Assembly (NCBI GenBank): GCA_007694885.1
Contig: REEW01000112.1
Span: 1-41,458 of the forward strand
DNA: 41,458 nt
Direction: 5' to 3'
Origin: Wenzhouxiangella sp.
Lineage (GTDB): Bacteria > Pseudomonadota > Gammaproteobacteria > Xanthomonadales > Wenzhouxiangellaceae
Below are positions 17,376-31,239 of the stretch, piece after piece. Within the stretch, counting starts at the first letter, position 1. Every line of letters begins with the position of its first letter. Under the pieces are notes generated by a model that worked only from the letters and a program-made list of their open reading frames with translations, was not told the origin of the DNA and did not search any database. Made by a program: the position numbers and the translations under genes.

Positions 17376-19923
17376 GCCGGCGCAGGCGGTCAATCTGGCC
17401 CAGGACAACCGCCGTCTCGGGCACGGTCTGGCCCTGTTCACGCAAAATCTCCGGCTGCTCTTCCCAGGCCGCCTGAAGCAGGCTCAGACGCTCACGCCCC
17501 TCTGCGGCCAGTTCGACCAGCGGCCGGCCGGCATCCCGGAAGCGCCGAACCTGATCCCGCCCAAGGAGACTGCGGCTGCCCGTCAGGTAACTGCGCAGGC
17601 GGACATCGTGGCGAATCAGGCGCGGATAATGGAGTTCCATGACTCTGCGCAGAAAGGCTGCATTGTCGGCAACTTCGGCCATGGCGCGCGACAGCACATC
17701 GTCTTCGTTGAACGCGAGCAGCCGGGCCGCCAGGCGCCGCTCCCGGCGCGTGACCAGGTCGTCCAGGGCGGCCTGCACGCGACCCTGCAGCGCTGTCGGG
17801 CTTCTCGTTTCCAGCGTCTCGACCCGGTCGGCGGCGAGGAACCAGTCGCGCCACTCGGCCCCGCGGTCCCAGTTCGCCGTGAGCAGGGCCTCGGCGGTCA
17901 CCGGGGTGGCGGCGAAATAGGTCAGACGGTTCGGAACCAGGCCGCGCCGGCCCGGCGGCAACTCGCTGCCCACCGGCTCTCCGGCCAGGCTCGCCGGACA
18001 GTCCAGTTCGAGTATCGATTCGCCCGCTTCGGCGAACAGGTAATGAGCGGGCTCGGCCGCGGTCAGGCGCTGGCGGAAGACCGTTTCCGGACCGCTGCCG
18101 TCGTCAAAGGTGCCGACCAGTTCGAACGACAGACGTCCGAAGTAGTTCGCCACGCGCGGATCCTGCGGTCGGGCCGAACGCATTTCGCGGTCTACCCACC
18201 GGACTGATTCGTAGCACAGACCGAGCCGTCCGATGGCGAGTTGATCGGCCAGCAGGTAGGTATTCGGGAACAAGCCCAGAAGCGCGCGACTGACCGGCAG
18301 CTCGACCCTGGCACCGCAGGTCTGGCCGCCGGTGCAAGGCTGCACGTTCAAGTCCTCCGGCCGATACACGGTCACCTGGTCGACCGAACCATCCAGGTTC
18401 ACGTCCGAACCCGGCCGCGTCGCCTCGTTCTGGAATTCGCGGTAGGCGGCATCGAGAGCAGTGCCCAGATCGGCCAGCGCCCGGGCATGAAGCAGAAGCA
18501 GGCGCGTGACCGGGTCGCGCCGTTGTCCGCCCTGTCCACTGAGGCAATCGATCCAGTCGGCCTGCTGCTCAAGCTGGGAGGTCACCCCGTCCTGGAGATC
18601 CTCCAGCGCCTCCTGCCAGCGGAGCGCGCCGAAAAACACCGGTCGCTGCGGCACCCAGGTGGCCAGGTACTGAACCAGGATGGCCGCTTCCAGCGGATTG
18701 TTCCATTCCGGCGGCTCGCAGCCGGCCTGCAGCAGCCAGTTCAGATGACCGTCGAGATAACGCGCCCGCTGCCAGCTGATCAGGCTCATTTCCCGGCGCA
18801 GAAACTCCGACGCGAAGGGCCCGGATTCACCGCCGACCAGCTCCTCGGTCGTCAACCCGTCGCGAAGCAGGGCAAACAGACGCTCGGGGCACTGCTCGAA
18901 CAACTGGCGCGGCAGGGGGCCGACCAGGTCCGGTGCAGCCTGGCACTCGTTGATCGCCTGGACCAGATGCTCCCGCACCGGCTGGTCGAGGTAAAACGAC
19001 GCATCCGGGGCGAACAGCGCCAGGCGAAAGTAAGCGTCGAGCAGGTCGAGGGCCGCTGAATCGACTTCGGGCGGCTGCTCGGCCAGGTATCGCGCGGCAT
19101 CCTGCAACTGCGCCAGCACCACAGGAAAACCCTCGTCGACGCCGCGCAGGCGGGCTTCGCCGGCCTCGGTCATCTCGGCAATCTGCTCAAGCGCCTCGAT
19201 CGGGCTGCCGTTGGCCGCGGCCAGCGTAAGCGCCTCGAGCAGGGACCACAGCGCCCGCAGCTCGTCTCCGCGCCGCCACGCGGCTTCGCTTTCGGCCGCG
19301 GCCACCCGGGCCAGGACAACAAGCCTGTCGCCGCCGTCCATCGAGTCCAGCGTGCGCACGCGTCGAACCTGCTCCCGGGCATGGGCCCGTTCCCGGTCAT
19401 CCATTTCGGCCACCAGCGCCCGCGGCCCGGCCCAGAACGCGCTGATTTCCAGATCCGGTTCCGCCACACCCGCCTCGTGCAGGCGCTGGCGCAGTTCGGC
19501 CCAGATCGGCTCGGCGCGTTGTCGGACCTGGATCGGAACCGGGTCCCGCGAAGAATCCGGACCCACGGCCGACAGCATCGACGCAGCCAGCAGGTCGCTG
19601 GTTCCCGGCGACGCCAGATCCTGATCCCGGGCCTGGACCAGCCAGCCGAGCATGCCGTCGACGCTTACCGAGTCCAGCGGACGCTGGGTCTGGGCCTGGC
19701 GCGCCAGGGTGATCGCGCGCAGATCGACCTGACGGCGCCAGTCCAGCGCATCGGTATCGACCTGGTCCAGCCACTGCGAGAGCGCCCGGGTCCGAATCAT
19801 CGCCTCTCCGGCGGTCTCCGGCAACCAGTGCAGCAGGGCGATGTCTTCATCGCTGGCCGGCGCCAGCGCCCAGCTTGCGGCCGACAGCGAAAGCCCCAGA
19901 ACGGCAAGGGTAATTTGCTTCAT
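17329..19923 (-). CDS. Large exported protein of unknown family (864 residues)
   Basis: I do not recognise this protein. ATG 19923 gives a clean signal peptide (MKQITLAVLGLSLSAASWALA, cleavage near PASDE). A further 33 in-frame codons upstream overlap the divergent asparaginase and are probably not translated. The mature protein has no other membrane segment, is Leu/Ala/Arg/Glu-rich and looks mainly helical. About eight to ten scattered cysteines include PCTGGQTC. A segment near residue 530 reads DVNLDGSVDQVTVY, like a short calcium-binding loop of dockerin or FG-GAP type. The C-terminus is Pro/Ser-rich. Periplasmic or secreted location is inferred. It is transcribed alone, and its end overlaps DUF2069. 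Confidence 0.8.
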   Translation of the reverse strand: MKQITLAVLGLSLSAASWALAPASDEDIALLHWLPETAGEAMIRTRALSQWLDQVDTDALDWRRQVDLRAITLARQAQTQRPLDSVSVDGMLGWLVQARDQDLASPGTSDLLAASMLSAVGPDSSRDPVPIQVRQRAEPIWAELRQRLHEAGVAEPDLEISAFWAGPRALVAEMDDRERAHAREQVRRVRTLDSMDGGDRLVVLARVAAAESEAAWRRGDELRALWSLLEALTLAAANGSPIEALEQIAEMTEAGEARLRGVDEGFPVVLAQLQDAARYLAEQPPEVDSAALDLLDAYFRLALFAPDASFYLDQPVREHLVQAINECQAAPDLVGPLPRQLFEQCPERLFALLRDGLTTEELVGGESGPFASEFLRREMSLISWQRARYLDGHLNWLLQAGCEPPEWNNPLEAAILVQYLATWVPQRPVFFGALRWQEALEDLQDGVTSQLEQQADWIDCLSGQGGQRRDPVTRLLLLHARALADLGTALDAAYREFQNEATRPGSDVNLDGSVDQVTVYRPEDLNVQPCTGGQTCGARVELPVSRALLGLFPNTYLLADQLAIGRLGLCYESVRWVDREMRSARPQDPRVANYFGRLSFELVGTFDDGSGPETVFRQRLTAAEPAHYLFAEAGESILELDCPASLAGEPVGSELPPGRRGLVPNRLTYFAATPVTAEALLTANWDRGAEWRDWFLAADRVETLETRSPTALQGRVQAALDDLVTRRERRLAARLLAFNEDDVLSRAMAEVADNAAFLRRVMELHYPRLIRHDVRLRSYLTGSRSLLGRDQVRRFRDAGRPLVELAAEGRERLSLLQAAWEEQPEILREQGQTVPETAVVLGQIDRLRRLTQPPPASAESSPDP

Positions 19924-19978
19924 CGCCGCTATACTACTGCACTCGCCTTGCCCCTCCCTACTCTTCACAGGCCAACGC

Positions 19979-20464
19979 TTGAACAATCTCACCATCCTGA
20001 CCACCGGCGGCACGATCGACAAGATCTATTACGACGACAAGTCGGATTACAAGATCGGCGAGCCGGAAATCGGACGAATCCTGAAAGCCATGGACGTGGC
20101 CTTCCGCTGGGAGGTTCGCGCCCTGATGCGCAAGGATTCCCTGCACATGATCGACGACGACCGCCGGCTGATCCGCCAGGCCGTTCTGGCCAGCGACGAG
20201 CGCCATTTCCTCATCACCCACGGCACCGACAGCATGACCAACACCGCCGCCGAGCTCGAAGATACCGGCGATCGGGTCATCGTCATGACCGGCGCCCTGC
20301 ATCCGGCCCGGTTCATCGATTCCGACGCGGTGTTCAACATCGGCTGCGCGATCGGCGCCGTCCAGACCCTGCCGGCGGGCGTATGGATCGTCATGAACGG
20401 CCGCATCTGGCACCCGGCCCAGGTGCGCAAGAACCGCTCGGCCAATCGCTTTGAGGCTGTTTGA
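19979..20464 (+). CDS. Single-domain asparaginase-like protein
   Basis: The 161-residue product covers only the N-terminal, catalytic domain of type I/II asparaginases. Both threonine motifs are present: ILTTGGTIDK at residues 5-14 and ITHGTDSMTNTAAEL near 79-93. The C-terminal domain, about 150 residues in full enzymes, is absent, and there is no sign of a frameshift remnant: the gene ends normally 6 bp before a repeat element. The start is TTG 19979, since no ATG or GTG sits near the family start. A TATACT (-10-like) lies at 19930-19935. Substrate is uncertain. Confidence 0.8.
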   Translation: MNNLTILTTGGTIDKIYYDDKSDYKIGEPEIGRILKAMDVAFRWEVRALMRKDSLHMIDDDRRLIRQAVLASDERHFLITHGTDSMTNTAAELEDTGDRVIVMTGALHPARFIDSDAVFNIGCAIGAVQTLPAGVWIVMNGRIWHPAQVRKNRSANRFEAV

Positions 20465-20469
20465 ATCGC

Positions 20470-20633
20470 TTTTACCGCAGATGAACGCGGATGAACGCAG
20501 ATCTGAAAAGCCCGAGTTACCGGAGTCCCCTGTTATTCCATCCCAAGGGCCATGCGGGCCGGTTTCTGGCAGGCAATCTCAAACCCCAAAGAGCCTTTCA
20601 TCCCCGTTCATCTGCGTTCATCCGCGGTTAAAA
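20470..20633. repeat. Inverted-repeat element, copy A
   Basis: About 164 bp with imperfect terminal inverted repeats of about 40 bp. Each end is built from a 10-bp tandem unit, GATGAACGCR, preceded by TTTTA(A)CCGC. The interior (20505-20590) shows no ORF of note. It sits between the convergent asparaginase and gcvT genes. Its ends match those of copy B at 23044-23205, but the interiors differ. No transposase is encoded; a non-autonomous or REP/MITE-like repeat is the best description. Confidence 0.75.
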
Positions 20634-20649
20634 TCCCCTCGCGCTCCAC

Positions 20650-21720
20650 TCAAATCTTTATCTGTCCGTTGCGGACGAAGGGTGGTTTGACGATGCGGGC
20701 GGGCAGGCGCTTGCCGCGCAGTTCGACCTCGGCCCCGGTCGCCTCGCCGGCCGGAATGCGGGCCAGGGCGATGGGGCATTCCAGGGTGGGAGAAAAACTG
20801 CCGCTGGTGACGCGACCTTCGCCTTCGGACGTGTGCACCAGCGCGCCGCTGCGCGGGATTGCACCCTTGCCCAGGACCAGGCCGACCAGGCGTTCGGGCA
20901 CCCCGACCCGGCGCTGGGCTTCGAGGGCGGCGCGGCCGATGAATTCGCGCTCCGGCGGATCGAAGGCCACCGTCCAGCCCAGGTTGGAGACCAGCGGGGT
21001 GGTGCTGGTGTCCATGTCCTGCCCGTACAGGTTCAGACCGGCCTCGAGACGCAACGAGTCCCGGGCACCCAGCCCGCAGGGCCGGACACCGGCGCCCGCC
21101 AACGCCGTCCAGAACTCGACGGCCAGGCCTGCCGGCAACAGGATTTCGAAACCGTCTTCGCCGGTATAGCCGGTCCGGGCGACGAAGTACTCGTCATGGA
21201 CGGCCACCCGGAACGGCCGGATCTCGCCCAGCGCGGCCGCGTTCAGGACCCCGATGACCCGGTCGCGGGCCTGGGGGCCCTGGACGGCAATCATGGCCAG
21301 GTCTTCGCGCTCACCGACTTCCACCTCGAAATCGCCGATCTGGTCCTGCATCCATGCCAGATCGGCCTGGCGGGTGGCCGCGTTGACCACCGTACGGTAA
21401 AAACCGTCCTCGATCCGATAGCTGATCAGATCATCGATCACCCCGCCCTGCTCGTTGAGCATGCAACCGTACAGCGCCTGGCCGTTGCTGATCCGGGCCA
21501 CGTCGTTGGCCAGCAGGCGACGCAGGTAGTCTTGTACACCCGGGCCGCGCAGATCGACCACGGTCATGTGCGAGACGTCGAACATGCCGGCCCCGGCGCG
21601 CACGGCGTGGTGCTCGTCCATCTGCGAACCGTAGTGGATCGGCAGCGACCAGCCGGCAAACTCGACCAGCTTGCCGCCGGCGTCGACATGGGTCTGGTGC
21701 AGCGGGGTGTGCAAGGCCAT
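20650..21720 (-). CDS. gcvT: Glycine cleavage system T protein (aminomethyltransferase)
   Basis: GcvT moves the methylene group of glycine, carried on GcvH, to tetrahydrofolate and releases ammonia. The 356-residue protein starts MALHTPLHQTHVDAGGKLVEFAGW. It contains MFDVSHMTVVDLRGPG, QALYGCMLNEQGGVIDDLISYR with the catalytic Asp, and GYTGEDGFEIL, ending KPPFVRNGQIKI. AGGAGCT precedes ATG 21720. It begins 2 bp after eno, so the two are cotranscribed. Its partners gcvH and gcvP are not in the window. Confidence 0.96.
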   Translation of the reverse strand: MALHTPLHQTHVDAGGKLVEFAGWSLPIHYGSQMDEHHAVRAGAGMFDVSHMTVVDLRGPGVQDYLRRLLANDVARISNGQALYGCMLNEQGGVIDDLISYRIEDGFYRTVVNAATRQADLAWMQDQIGDFEVEVGEREDLAMIAVQGPQARDRVIGVLNAAALGEIRPFRVAVHDEYFVARTGYTGEDGFEILLPAGLAVEFWTALAGAGVRPCGLGARDSLRLEAGLNLYGQDMDTSTTPLVSNLGWTVAFDPPEREFIGRAALEAQRRVGVPERLVGLVLGKGAIPRSGALVHTSEGEGRVTSGSFSPTLECPIALARIPAGEATGAEVELRGKRLPARIVKPPFVRNGQIKI

Positions 21721-21722
21721 GT

Positions 21723-26456
<4,734 letters not shown>

Positions 26457-26476
<20 letters not shown>

Positions 26477-27428
26477 GATCCGGGTCCAGGGCGGAAATCA
26501 GCGCGGCGAGGTCGTCCGGAACCGGCGCCGTGGCGACAACGGTCCGCCCGCTGTCCGGATGCGCCAGTTCGAGCCTGAGCGCGTGCAGCGCCTGGCGGGG
26601 AAATGCCAGCCAGGCCTCACGCTGGGCCGGGGTCAGGCCGGACGGCGCTGCGCTGCGACCGTAGACCGGATCGCCGACGATGGGGTGGCGCAGGTGGGCC
26701 ATGTGAACCCGGATCTGGTGGGTTCGACCGGTCTCCAGGGTCACCTCCAGCACGGTGGCGCCGGACAGTCGACGCTCGACCCGATAATGGGTGACGGCCG
26801 GGCGCCCGTCGGGCCTGACGACCTGGCGCCGCCGGTCGACCGGATGGCGCCCGATCGGGGCATCGACGCGGCCGCCGGCAATCGGCTCGCCCCAGATCAC
26901 GGCCAGGTAGCGACGGTGGATCTCGCGTTTTTTCATCGCCGCAACCAGCCGGCGGTGGCTGCCGGGGGTTCGGGCGATGACCAGGCAACCACTGGTGTCC
27001 TTGTCCAGGCGATGGACCAGCCCGGCCCGCGGCAGGTTCGCCAGGGACGGATCATGATGCAGCAAGGCGTTGACCAGGGTCCCGTCGGGATTGCCTGACC
27101 CGGGATGCACCACCAGCCCCGGGGGCTTGTTGACGATGATCAGGGCCGGATCTTCATGGATGATGTCGAGCGCGATGGCCTCGGGCTCGGGGCTGTCGCT
27201 GCGGGCCAGCAGTTCGGCGCAAAGATGAACCTCGTCGCCGGCCTGAACCGCGTGACGGGGCTTGACCGTGCGCCCGTTCAGGCGGATCTCGCCGGATCGA
27301 ATCCATGCCGCCAGGCGACTGCGCGAGAAATCCGGCCAGGACTGGGCCAGCAGCTGGTCGAGGCGCTGGCCGGCCTGTTCGGCGCCCACGGTCATGCGCT
27401 GGTTGACCGTCTCAGCCACCGCCAACAT
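26457..27428 (-). CDS. rluD: 23S rRNA pseudouridine synthase, RluD family
   Basis: RluD converts three uridines of helix 69 in 23S rRNA to pseudouridine. The 323-residue protein has an N-terminal S4 RNA-binding domain (RLDQLLAQSWPDFSRSRLAAWIRSGEIRLNG, residues about 22-52). The catalytic domain follows, with NKPPGLVVHPGSGNPDGTLVNALL and HRLDKDTSGCLVIA carrying the catalytic Asp, then ETGRTHQIRVHMAHLRHPIVGD. It is divergent from bamD across 87 bp, the same layout as in E. coli and Pseudomonas. An internal ATG 12 codons in is an alternative start. Confidence 0.95.
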
Positions 27429-27515
27429 CCGGTTGCTCGATTAACAGCACTTTACGGCGCAATCTGCGATCATGCATCCCTGTTTTCGGCAACCATTTGT
27501 ATCATCTCAGACATT

Positions 27516-28328
27516 ATGCAGAATCCATTTCACCCAGACCGCCCTCTGCGCGCCCCGCTGGCGCTCCTCCTGATTTTGACCCTTGCCCTGGCGGTCGGCT
27601 GCGGCCGCGAGACCCGCGAGGACGAACGCGGTGCCGAAGAGCTGTACGCGGAAGCCCAGCGCGCCCTCAACGCGCGCAACTTCAGCAACGCCATCGACCT
27701 GTACCGGGATCTGACAATTCGCTTTCCGTTCGGCCGTCATGCCGAACAGGCTCAGCTCGACATGGCCTATGCGATGTACCGGGCCAACCAGCCGGAGCGC
27801 GCGCTGACCACGCTGGACCGCTTCATCCGCACCTATCCGACCCATCCGAACGTGGACTACGCCTGGTACCTGAAAGGCCTGGTGCACTACGAGCAGTCCA
27901 TGGGTTTTCTGCGCCGCCTGTTCCCCGACCAGGTCGTCGACCGTGATCAGCAAAGCGCCCGCAACGCGTTCTCCGATTTCCAGGAGTTGATCCAGCGTTA
28001 CCCGCAAAGCCGCTACGTGGCCGACGCCCGGCAGCGCATGGTCTTTCTGCGCAACATCATGGCCGAATACGAAGTCGAGGTGGGCCGCTACTACTTCCGG
28101 CGCGGAGCCTACGTGGCGTCGCTGAATCGGGCCCGCTACACCATCGAGAACTTCCCCGGCGCGCCGGCCAACCTCGACGCGCTGGATTTGATGGCCCGCA
28201 CCTTCAAGCGGATGGAACTGCCCGAACTGGCCGCCGACACCCGCCAGGTCCTGGAATACAACTTCGAGGACCTGCTCGACGAAGACGAACGCGAGAGCTT
28301 CTTCCGACGCCTGTGGCCATTCGATTGA
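27516..28328 (+). CDS. bamD: Outer-membrane assembly lipoprotein BamD
   Basis: BamD is the essential lipoprotein of the Bam complex, which binds BamA and substrate C-termini. The 270-residue product has a lipoprotein signal with lipobox ALAVGC, lipidated at Cys29. TPR repeats follow (AEELYAEAQRALNARNFSNAIDLYRDL, then RFIRTYPTHPNVDYAWYLKGLVHYEQ). ATG 27516 gives the correct signal sequence. It is transcribed away from rluD, and ispA follows 27 bp downstream. Confidence 0.95.
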   Translation: MQNPFHPDRPLRAPLALLLILTLALAVGCGRETREDERGAEELYAEAQRALNARNFSNAIDLYRDLTIRFPFGRHAEQAQLDMAYAMYRANQPERALTTLDRFIRTYPTHPNVDYAWYLKGLVHYEQSMGFLRRLFPDQVVDRDQQSARNAFSDFQELIQRYPQSRYVADARQRMVFLRNIMAEYEVEVGRYYFRRGAYVASLNRARYTIENFPGAPANLDALDLMARTFKRMELPELAADTRQVLEYNFEDLLDEDERESFFRRLWPFD

Positions 28329-28355
28329 AGCGGTAGCCCCGAAACATACGCATCC

Positions 28356-29234
28356 ATGTCCTTCTCGACCCTGGTCCGGCGAGTTGAAATCGAGCTGGAA
28401 CGTCGCATCGATGCCGGCGTCGAGTCCGAAGGTCGCTTGTCCCAGGCCATGCGCTACGCGGTCTTCAACGGTGGCAAGCGCCTGCGCCCCTTGCTGGTCT
28501 ATGCCTGCGGGGAAACCCTGGGTCTGACGCTTGAGCGGCTCGACGCTCCGGCCTGCGCGGTCGAACTGATCCACTGCTATTCGCTGGTCCATGATGATTT
28601 GCCGGCCATGGACGATGACGACCTGCGCCGCGGCAGACCCACCGCCCACCTGGCGTTCGACGAGGCCACCGCCATCCTGGCCGGCGATGCGCTGCAGGCC
28701 CTGGCCTTCCAGATCCTGGCCCAGGACGGGCGCAGCGACCGCGAGCGGGCGGCGGGATGCAACATGATCTCCGAGCTGGCTTCAGCCTGTGGCGTCTCCG
28801 GAATGGCCGGAGGTCAGGCCCGGGACCTGGAACTGGAGCACAAAACCCCCGACCAGGCCACGGTCGAGACCATGTTCCGGATGAAAACCGGGGCACTGAT
28901 TCGGGCCGCGGTCATGATGCCGACCGCGCTGGCTCCCGATCTGCCGCCGGCCCAGGTCCAGGCACTGCGCGAGTTCGGCGAAGACATCGGTCTGGCCTTT
29001 CAGATTCGCGACGATCTGCTCGACGTCGAGGGCAATACCGAGATCATCGGCAAGCAGGCCGGCGCCGACCAGGCGCTGGGCAAGGCGAACTGGCCGGCGC
29101 TGTTCGGGATCGAGGGCGCGCGCCGCCGCATCATGGAACTCGACGCGCGCGCACGCGCTTCCCTGGAGCGCATTGAAGGCGATACTTCCGGCCTGCGCCG
29201 GCTGGCCGACCGGCTGCTGCACCGGGCTGCCTGA
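28356..29234 (+). CDS. ispA: Farnesyl diphosphate synthase (trans-polyprenyl synthase)
   Basis: IspA condenses IPP with DMAPP and geranyl-PP to farnesyl-PP, the precursor used by UppS. The 292-residue protein has NGGKRLRPLLVYA at residues 38-50, the first Asp-rich motif DDLPAMDDDDLRRG at 80-93, MAGGQARDLE, and the second Asp-rich motif DDLLDVEGN at 219-227. It is close in length to E. coli IspA (299). It follows bamD rather than xseB, and is followed by a convergent queC instead of dxs. Confidence 0.93.
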   Translation: MSFSTLVRRVEIELERRIDAGVESEGRLSQAMRYAVFNGGKRLRPLLVYACGETLGLTLERLDAPACAVELIHCYSLVHDDLPAMDDDDLRRGRPTAHLAFDEATAILAGDALQALAFQILAQDGRSDRERAAGCNMISELASACGVSGMAGGQARDLELEHKTPDQATVETMFRMKTGALIRAAVMMPTALAPDLPPAQVQALREFGEDIGLAFQIRDDLLDVEGNTEIIGKQAGADQALGKANWPALFGIEGARRRIMELDARARASLERIEGDTSGLRRLADRLLHRAA

Positions 29235-29248
29235 ACGACCGGCGAGCC

Positions 29249-29929
29249 TCAGGCGTAACGGGTCGGATCGGCGATTCCGGCTTCGATGAACCCCTGCCGG
29301 CGAAGCCGGCACGAGTCGCAACGGCCGCAGGCCCGCCCCTGGGCATCGGCCTGGTAACAGGATACGGTCCTCGCATAGTCCACCCCCAGATCGGTTCCAC
29401 GCCGCACGATCTCGGACTTTTTCAGGTCGATCAGCGGGGTATGGACGCGCAGCCCGCCACCCTCGACACCGGCCCGGGTGGCCAGCACGGCCAGGCTTTC
29501 AAACGCGGCGATGAATTCCGGCCGGCAGTCGGGATAGCCCGAATAATCCACGGCATTGACGCCGATGAACAGGTCTTCGGCCTCCAGCACCTCGGCATAG
29601 CCCAGCGCCAGGCTGAGCATCAGGGTGTTGCGGGCAGGGACATAGGTCACCGGAATCCCCTCGCCGGGCTCGGTCGGCACCTCGATCTCGTCGGTCAGGG
29701 CCGAACCCCCGATGGCGCGCAAGTCCACCGCGACCACCTTGTGCGAGACCGCGCCCAGGTCGCGCGACACGCGCGCGGCCGCGTCCAGTTCGGCCCGATG
29801 GCGCTGGCCGTAATCCACCGCCAGGGTGTGGCAGACAAAGCCGCCGTCCACGGCTTCGGCCAGTACCGTGGCCGAATCCAGCCCCCCCGACAGGAGCACG
29901 ACCGCGCGCCGATCCGCTGTCTCGGTCAT
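29249..29929 (-). CDS. queC: 7-cyano-7-deazaguanine synthase
   Basis: QueC converts 7-carboxy-7-deazaguanine to preQ0 with ATP and ammonia, in the queuosine pathway. The 226-residue protein has the ATP-pyrophosphatase loop [15 protein letters not shown] (residues 12-26), and a C-terminal zinc site of four cysteines (C191, C201, C204, C207). It ends 14 bp from ispA in convergent orientation. No other que gene is nearby. nnrU ends 3 bp upstream of its start. Confidence 0.96.
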   Translation of the reverse strand: MTETADRRAVVLLSGGLDSATVLAEAVDGGFVCHTLAVDYGQRHRAELDAAARVSRDLGAVSHKVVAVDLRAIGGSALTDEIEVPTEPGEGIPVTYVPARNTLMLSLALGYAEVLEAEDLFIGVNAVDYSGYPDCRPEFIAAFESLAVLATRAGVEGGGLRVHTPLIDLKKSEIVRRGTDLGVDYARTVSCYQADAQGRACGRCDSCRLRRQGFIEAGIADPTRYA

Positions 29930-29932
29930 GTG

Positions 29933-30490
29933 CTAATTGACCACCGCCACGCCGAACAGGACCGGGTGGGCAAGCAGCAGCACCACGTACAGCACCAGGC
30001 CCACGGCAATGACCACCGCGTCTTTCCAGAACGGCTGGACCTTGTTCGAAGGGCGCTCGCCGCGCACGCTGCCCAGGGCCATGGCGATCAGCGAGTACAG
30101 CCCCAGACCACCGAACAGGACAATCGCCGCCCAGTGGCCGCGCACCAGCAGATGGGCGATGGCGAACAGGACCACGCCCCACAACATCGGGTGGGCGGTC
30201 AGGCGCTTGATGTTGGTGGGCACGTAGGCGGCAACCAGCAAGACCACGGCCAGGGGCATGAGCGCGGCCGCGACTTCATGGCCGAAAACCACCGGAGCCC
30301 AGACCCATTCAGGGTCCGCCCGGCCATAGCCGAAGCCGGCCAGGACCAGGCCGATCAGCGCAATCAGCGCGTAGACGCCCTTGTACGGCCACTCGCCGAA
30401 ACGCTCCACCATGGGTTCCCGCCAGGCGCGAACGCTACCGGCCAGGTGGACGCCGATAAACAGGATCATGCCAATCACCAACCAAGCCAT
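29933..30490 (-). CDS. NnrU-family membrane protein
   Basis: The 185-residue product has about five or six membrane helices. It starts at ATG 30490 (MAWLVIGMILFIGVHLAGSVRAWRE); an upstream in-frame extension of 16 residues is not hydrophobic and lacks family character. The pattern PYKGVYALIALIGLVLAGFGYG, LTAHPMLWGVVLFAIAHLLV and VQPFWKDAVV is typical of the NnrU family, linked in Rhodobacter to nitric oxide and nitrite reduction. The exact role is not known. It lies just before queC and near mogA and nrfA. Confidence 0.85.
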   Translation of the reverse strand: MAWLVIGMILFIGVHLAGSVRAWREPMVERFGEWPYKGVYALIALIGLVLAGFGYGRADPEWVWAPVVFGHEVAAALMPLAVVLLVAAYVPTNIKRLTAHPMLWGVVLFAIAHLLVRGHWAAIVLFGGLGLYSLIAMALGSVRGERPSNKVQPFWKDAVVIAVGLVLYVVLLLAHPVLFGVAVVN

Positions 30491-30574
30491 GTGCTGCCTC
30501 TTTCGCGGAAACGGATTCGATTCAGATGCTACCGCCAAATCGGCGGCGGCGAAAGCAACCCTGCCCTTTTCCGC

Positions 30575-31162
30575 TCAGCCGCGCCGGGCCGACCTGGGCC
30601 GGAACGCCTTGCACACGTCCGGGTCGGTTTCCATGTAGGGGCCGCCGATCAGGTCGATGCAGTAAGGCACCGCGGCAAAAATGCCGTGCACCGGCGGCGA
30701 AGCGTCGGGCAGACCGGCCAGGGTTTCGGCAATGGCCTTGGGCTGGCCTGGGAGATTGATGATCAGGGCCCGGCCACGGACAACCGCAACCTGGCGCGAG
30801 AGGATGGCCGTGGGAACGAACGTCAGGCTGATCTGGCGCATCTGCTCGCCAAAGCCCGGCATGACCCGGTCGGCTACCGCCAGGGTGGCCTCGGGGGTGA
30901 GGTCACGCGGCGCCGGCCCGGTGCCGCCGGTGGTCAGGACCAGGTCACAAGCGGCCTGGTCGACCAGGTCGATCAGGGTGTCGCTGATGGTCTGCTGCTC
31001 GTCGGGAATCAGGCGCGTCTCCCAGGTCAGTGGATTGTGCAGCGCCCGCCCCAGCCAGTCCTGCAGGGCGGGAATGCCCTGGTCCTCGTACACGCCGCTG
31101 GAGGCACGGTCGCTGACCGAAACCACCCCGATTCGTACTGGTTCATGGCTTGACTCACTCAC
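30575..31162 (-). CDS. mogA: Molybdopterin adenylyltransferase (MogA)
   Basis: MogA adenylates molybdopterin before molybdenum insertion. The 195-residue product has the family length. It shows IGVVSVSDRASSGVYEDQGIPAL, the MPT-binding VLTTGGTGPAPRDLTPEAT, and LSRQVAVVRGRALIINLPGQPKAI. The related MoaB has a different sequence around these motifs, so MogA is preferred. It is 84 bp upstream of nnrU and 77 bp downstream of the gpx start-side gene. A molybdoenzyme is not in the window. Confidence 0.9.
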   Translation of the reverse strand: MSESSHEPVRIGVVSVSDRASSGVYEDQGIPALQDWLGRALHNPLTWETRLIPDEQQTISDTLIDLVDQAACDLVLTTGGTGPAPRDLTPEATLAVADRVMPGFGEQMRQISLTFVPTAILSRQVAVVRGRALIINLPGQPKAIAETLAGLPDASPPVHGIFAAVPYCIDLIGGPYMETDPDVCKAFRPRSARRG

Positions 31163-31239
31163 CGGCTGACAACGCTCCTGACGATTTTCCAGCCCGAAAG
31201 TGTGCCACAGAGAGCCTGTCCCGGGGCGACGGAACCGGG

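Noticed and set aside
19979-20464. Truncated pseudogene of a full-length asparaginase
   Set aside because: No remnant of a second domain is visible downstream, the stop is clean, and both active-site motifs are intact.
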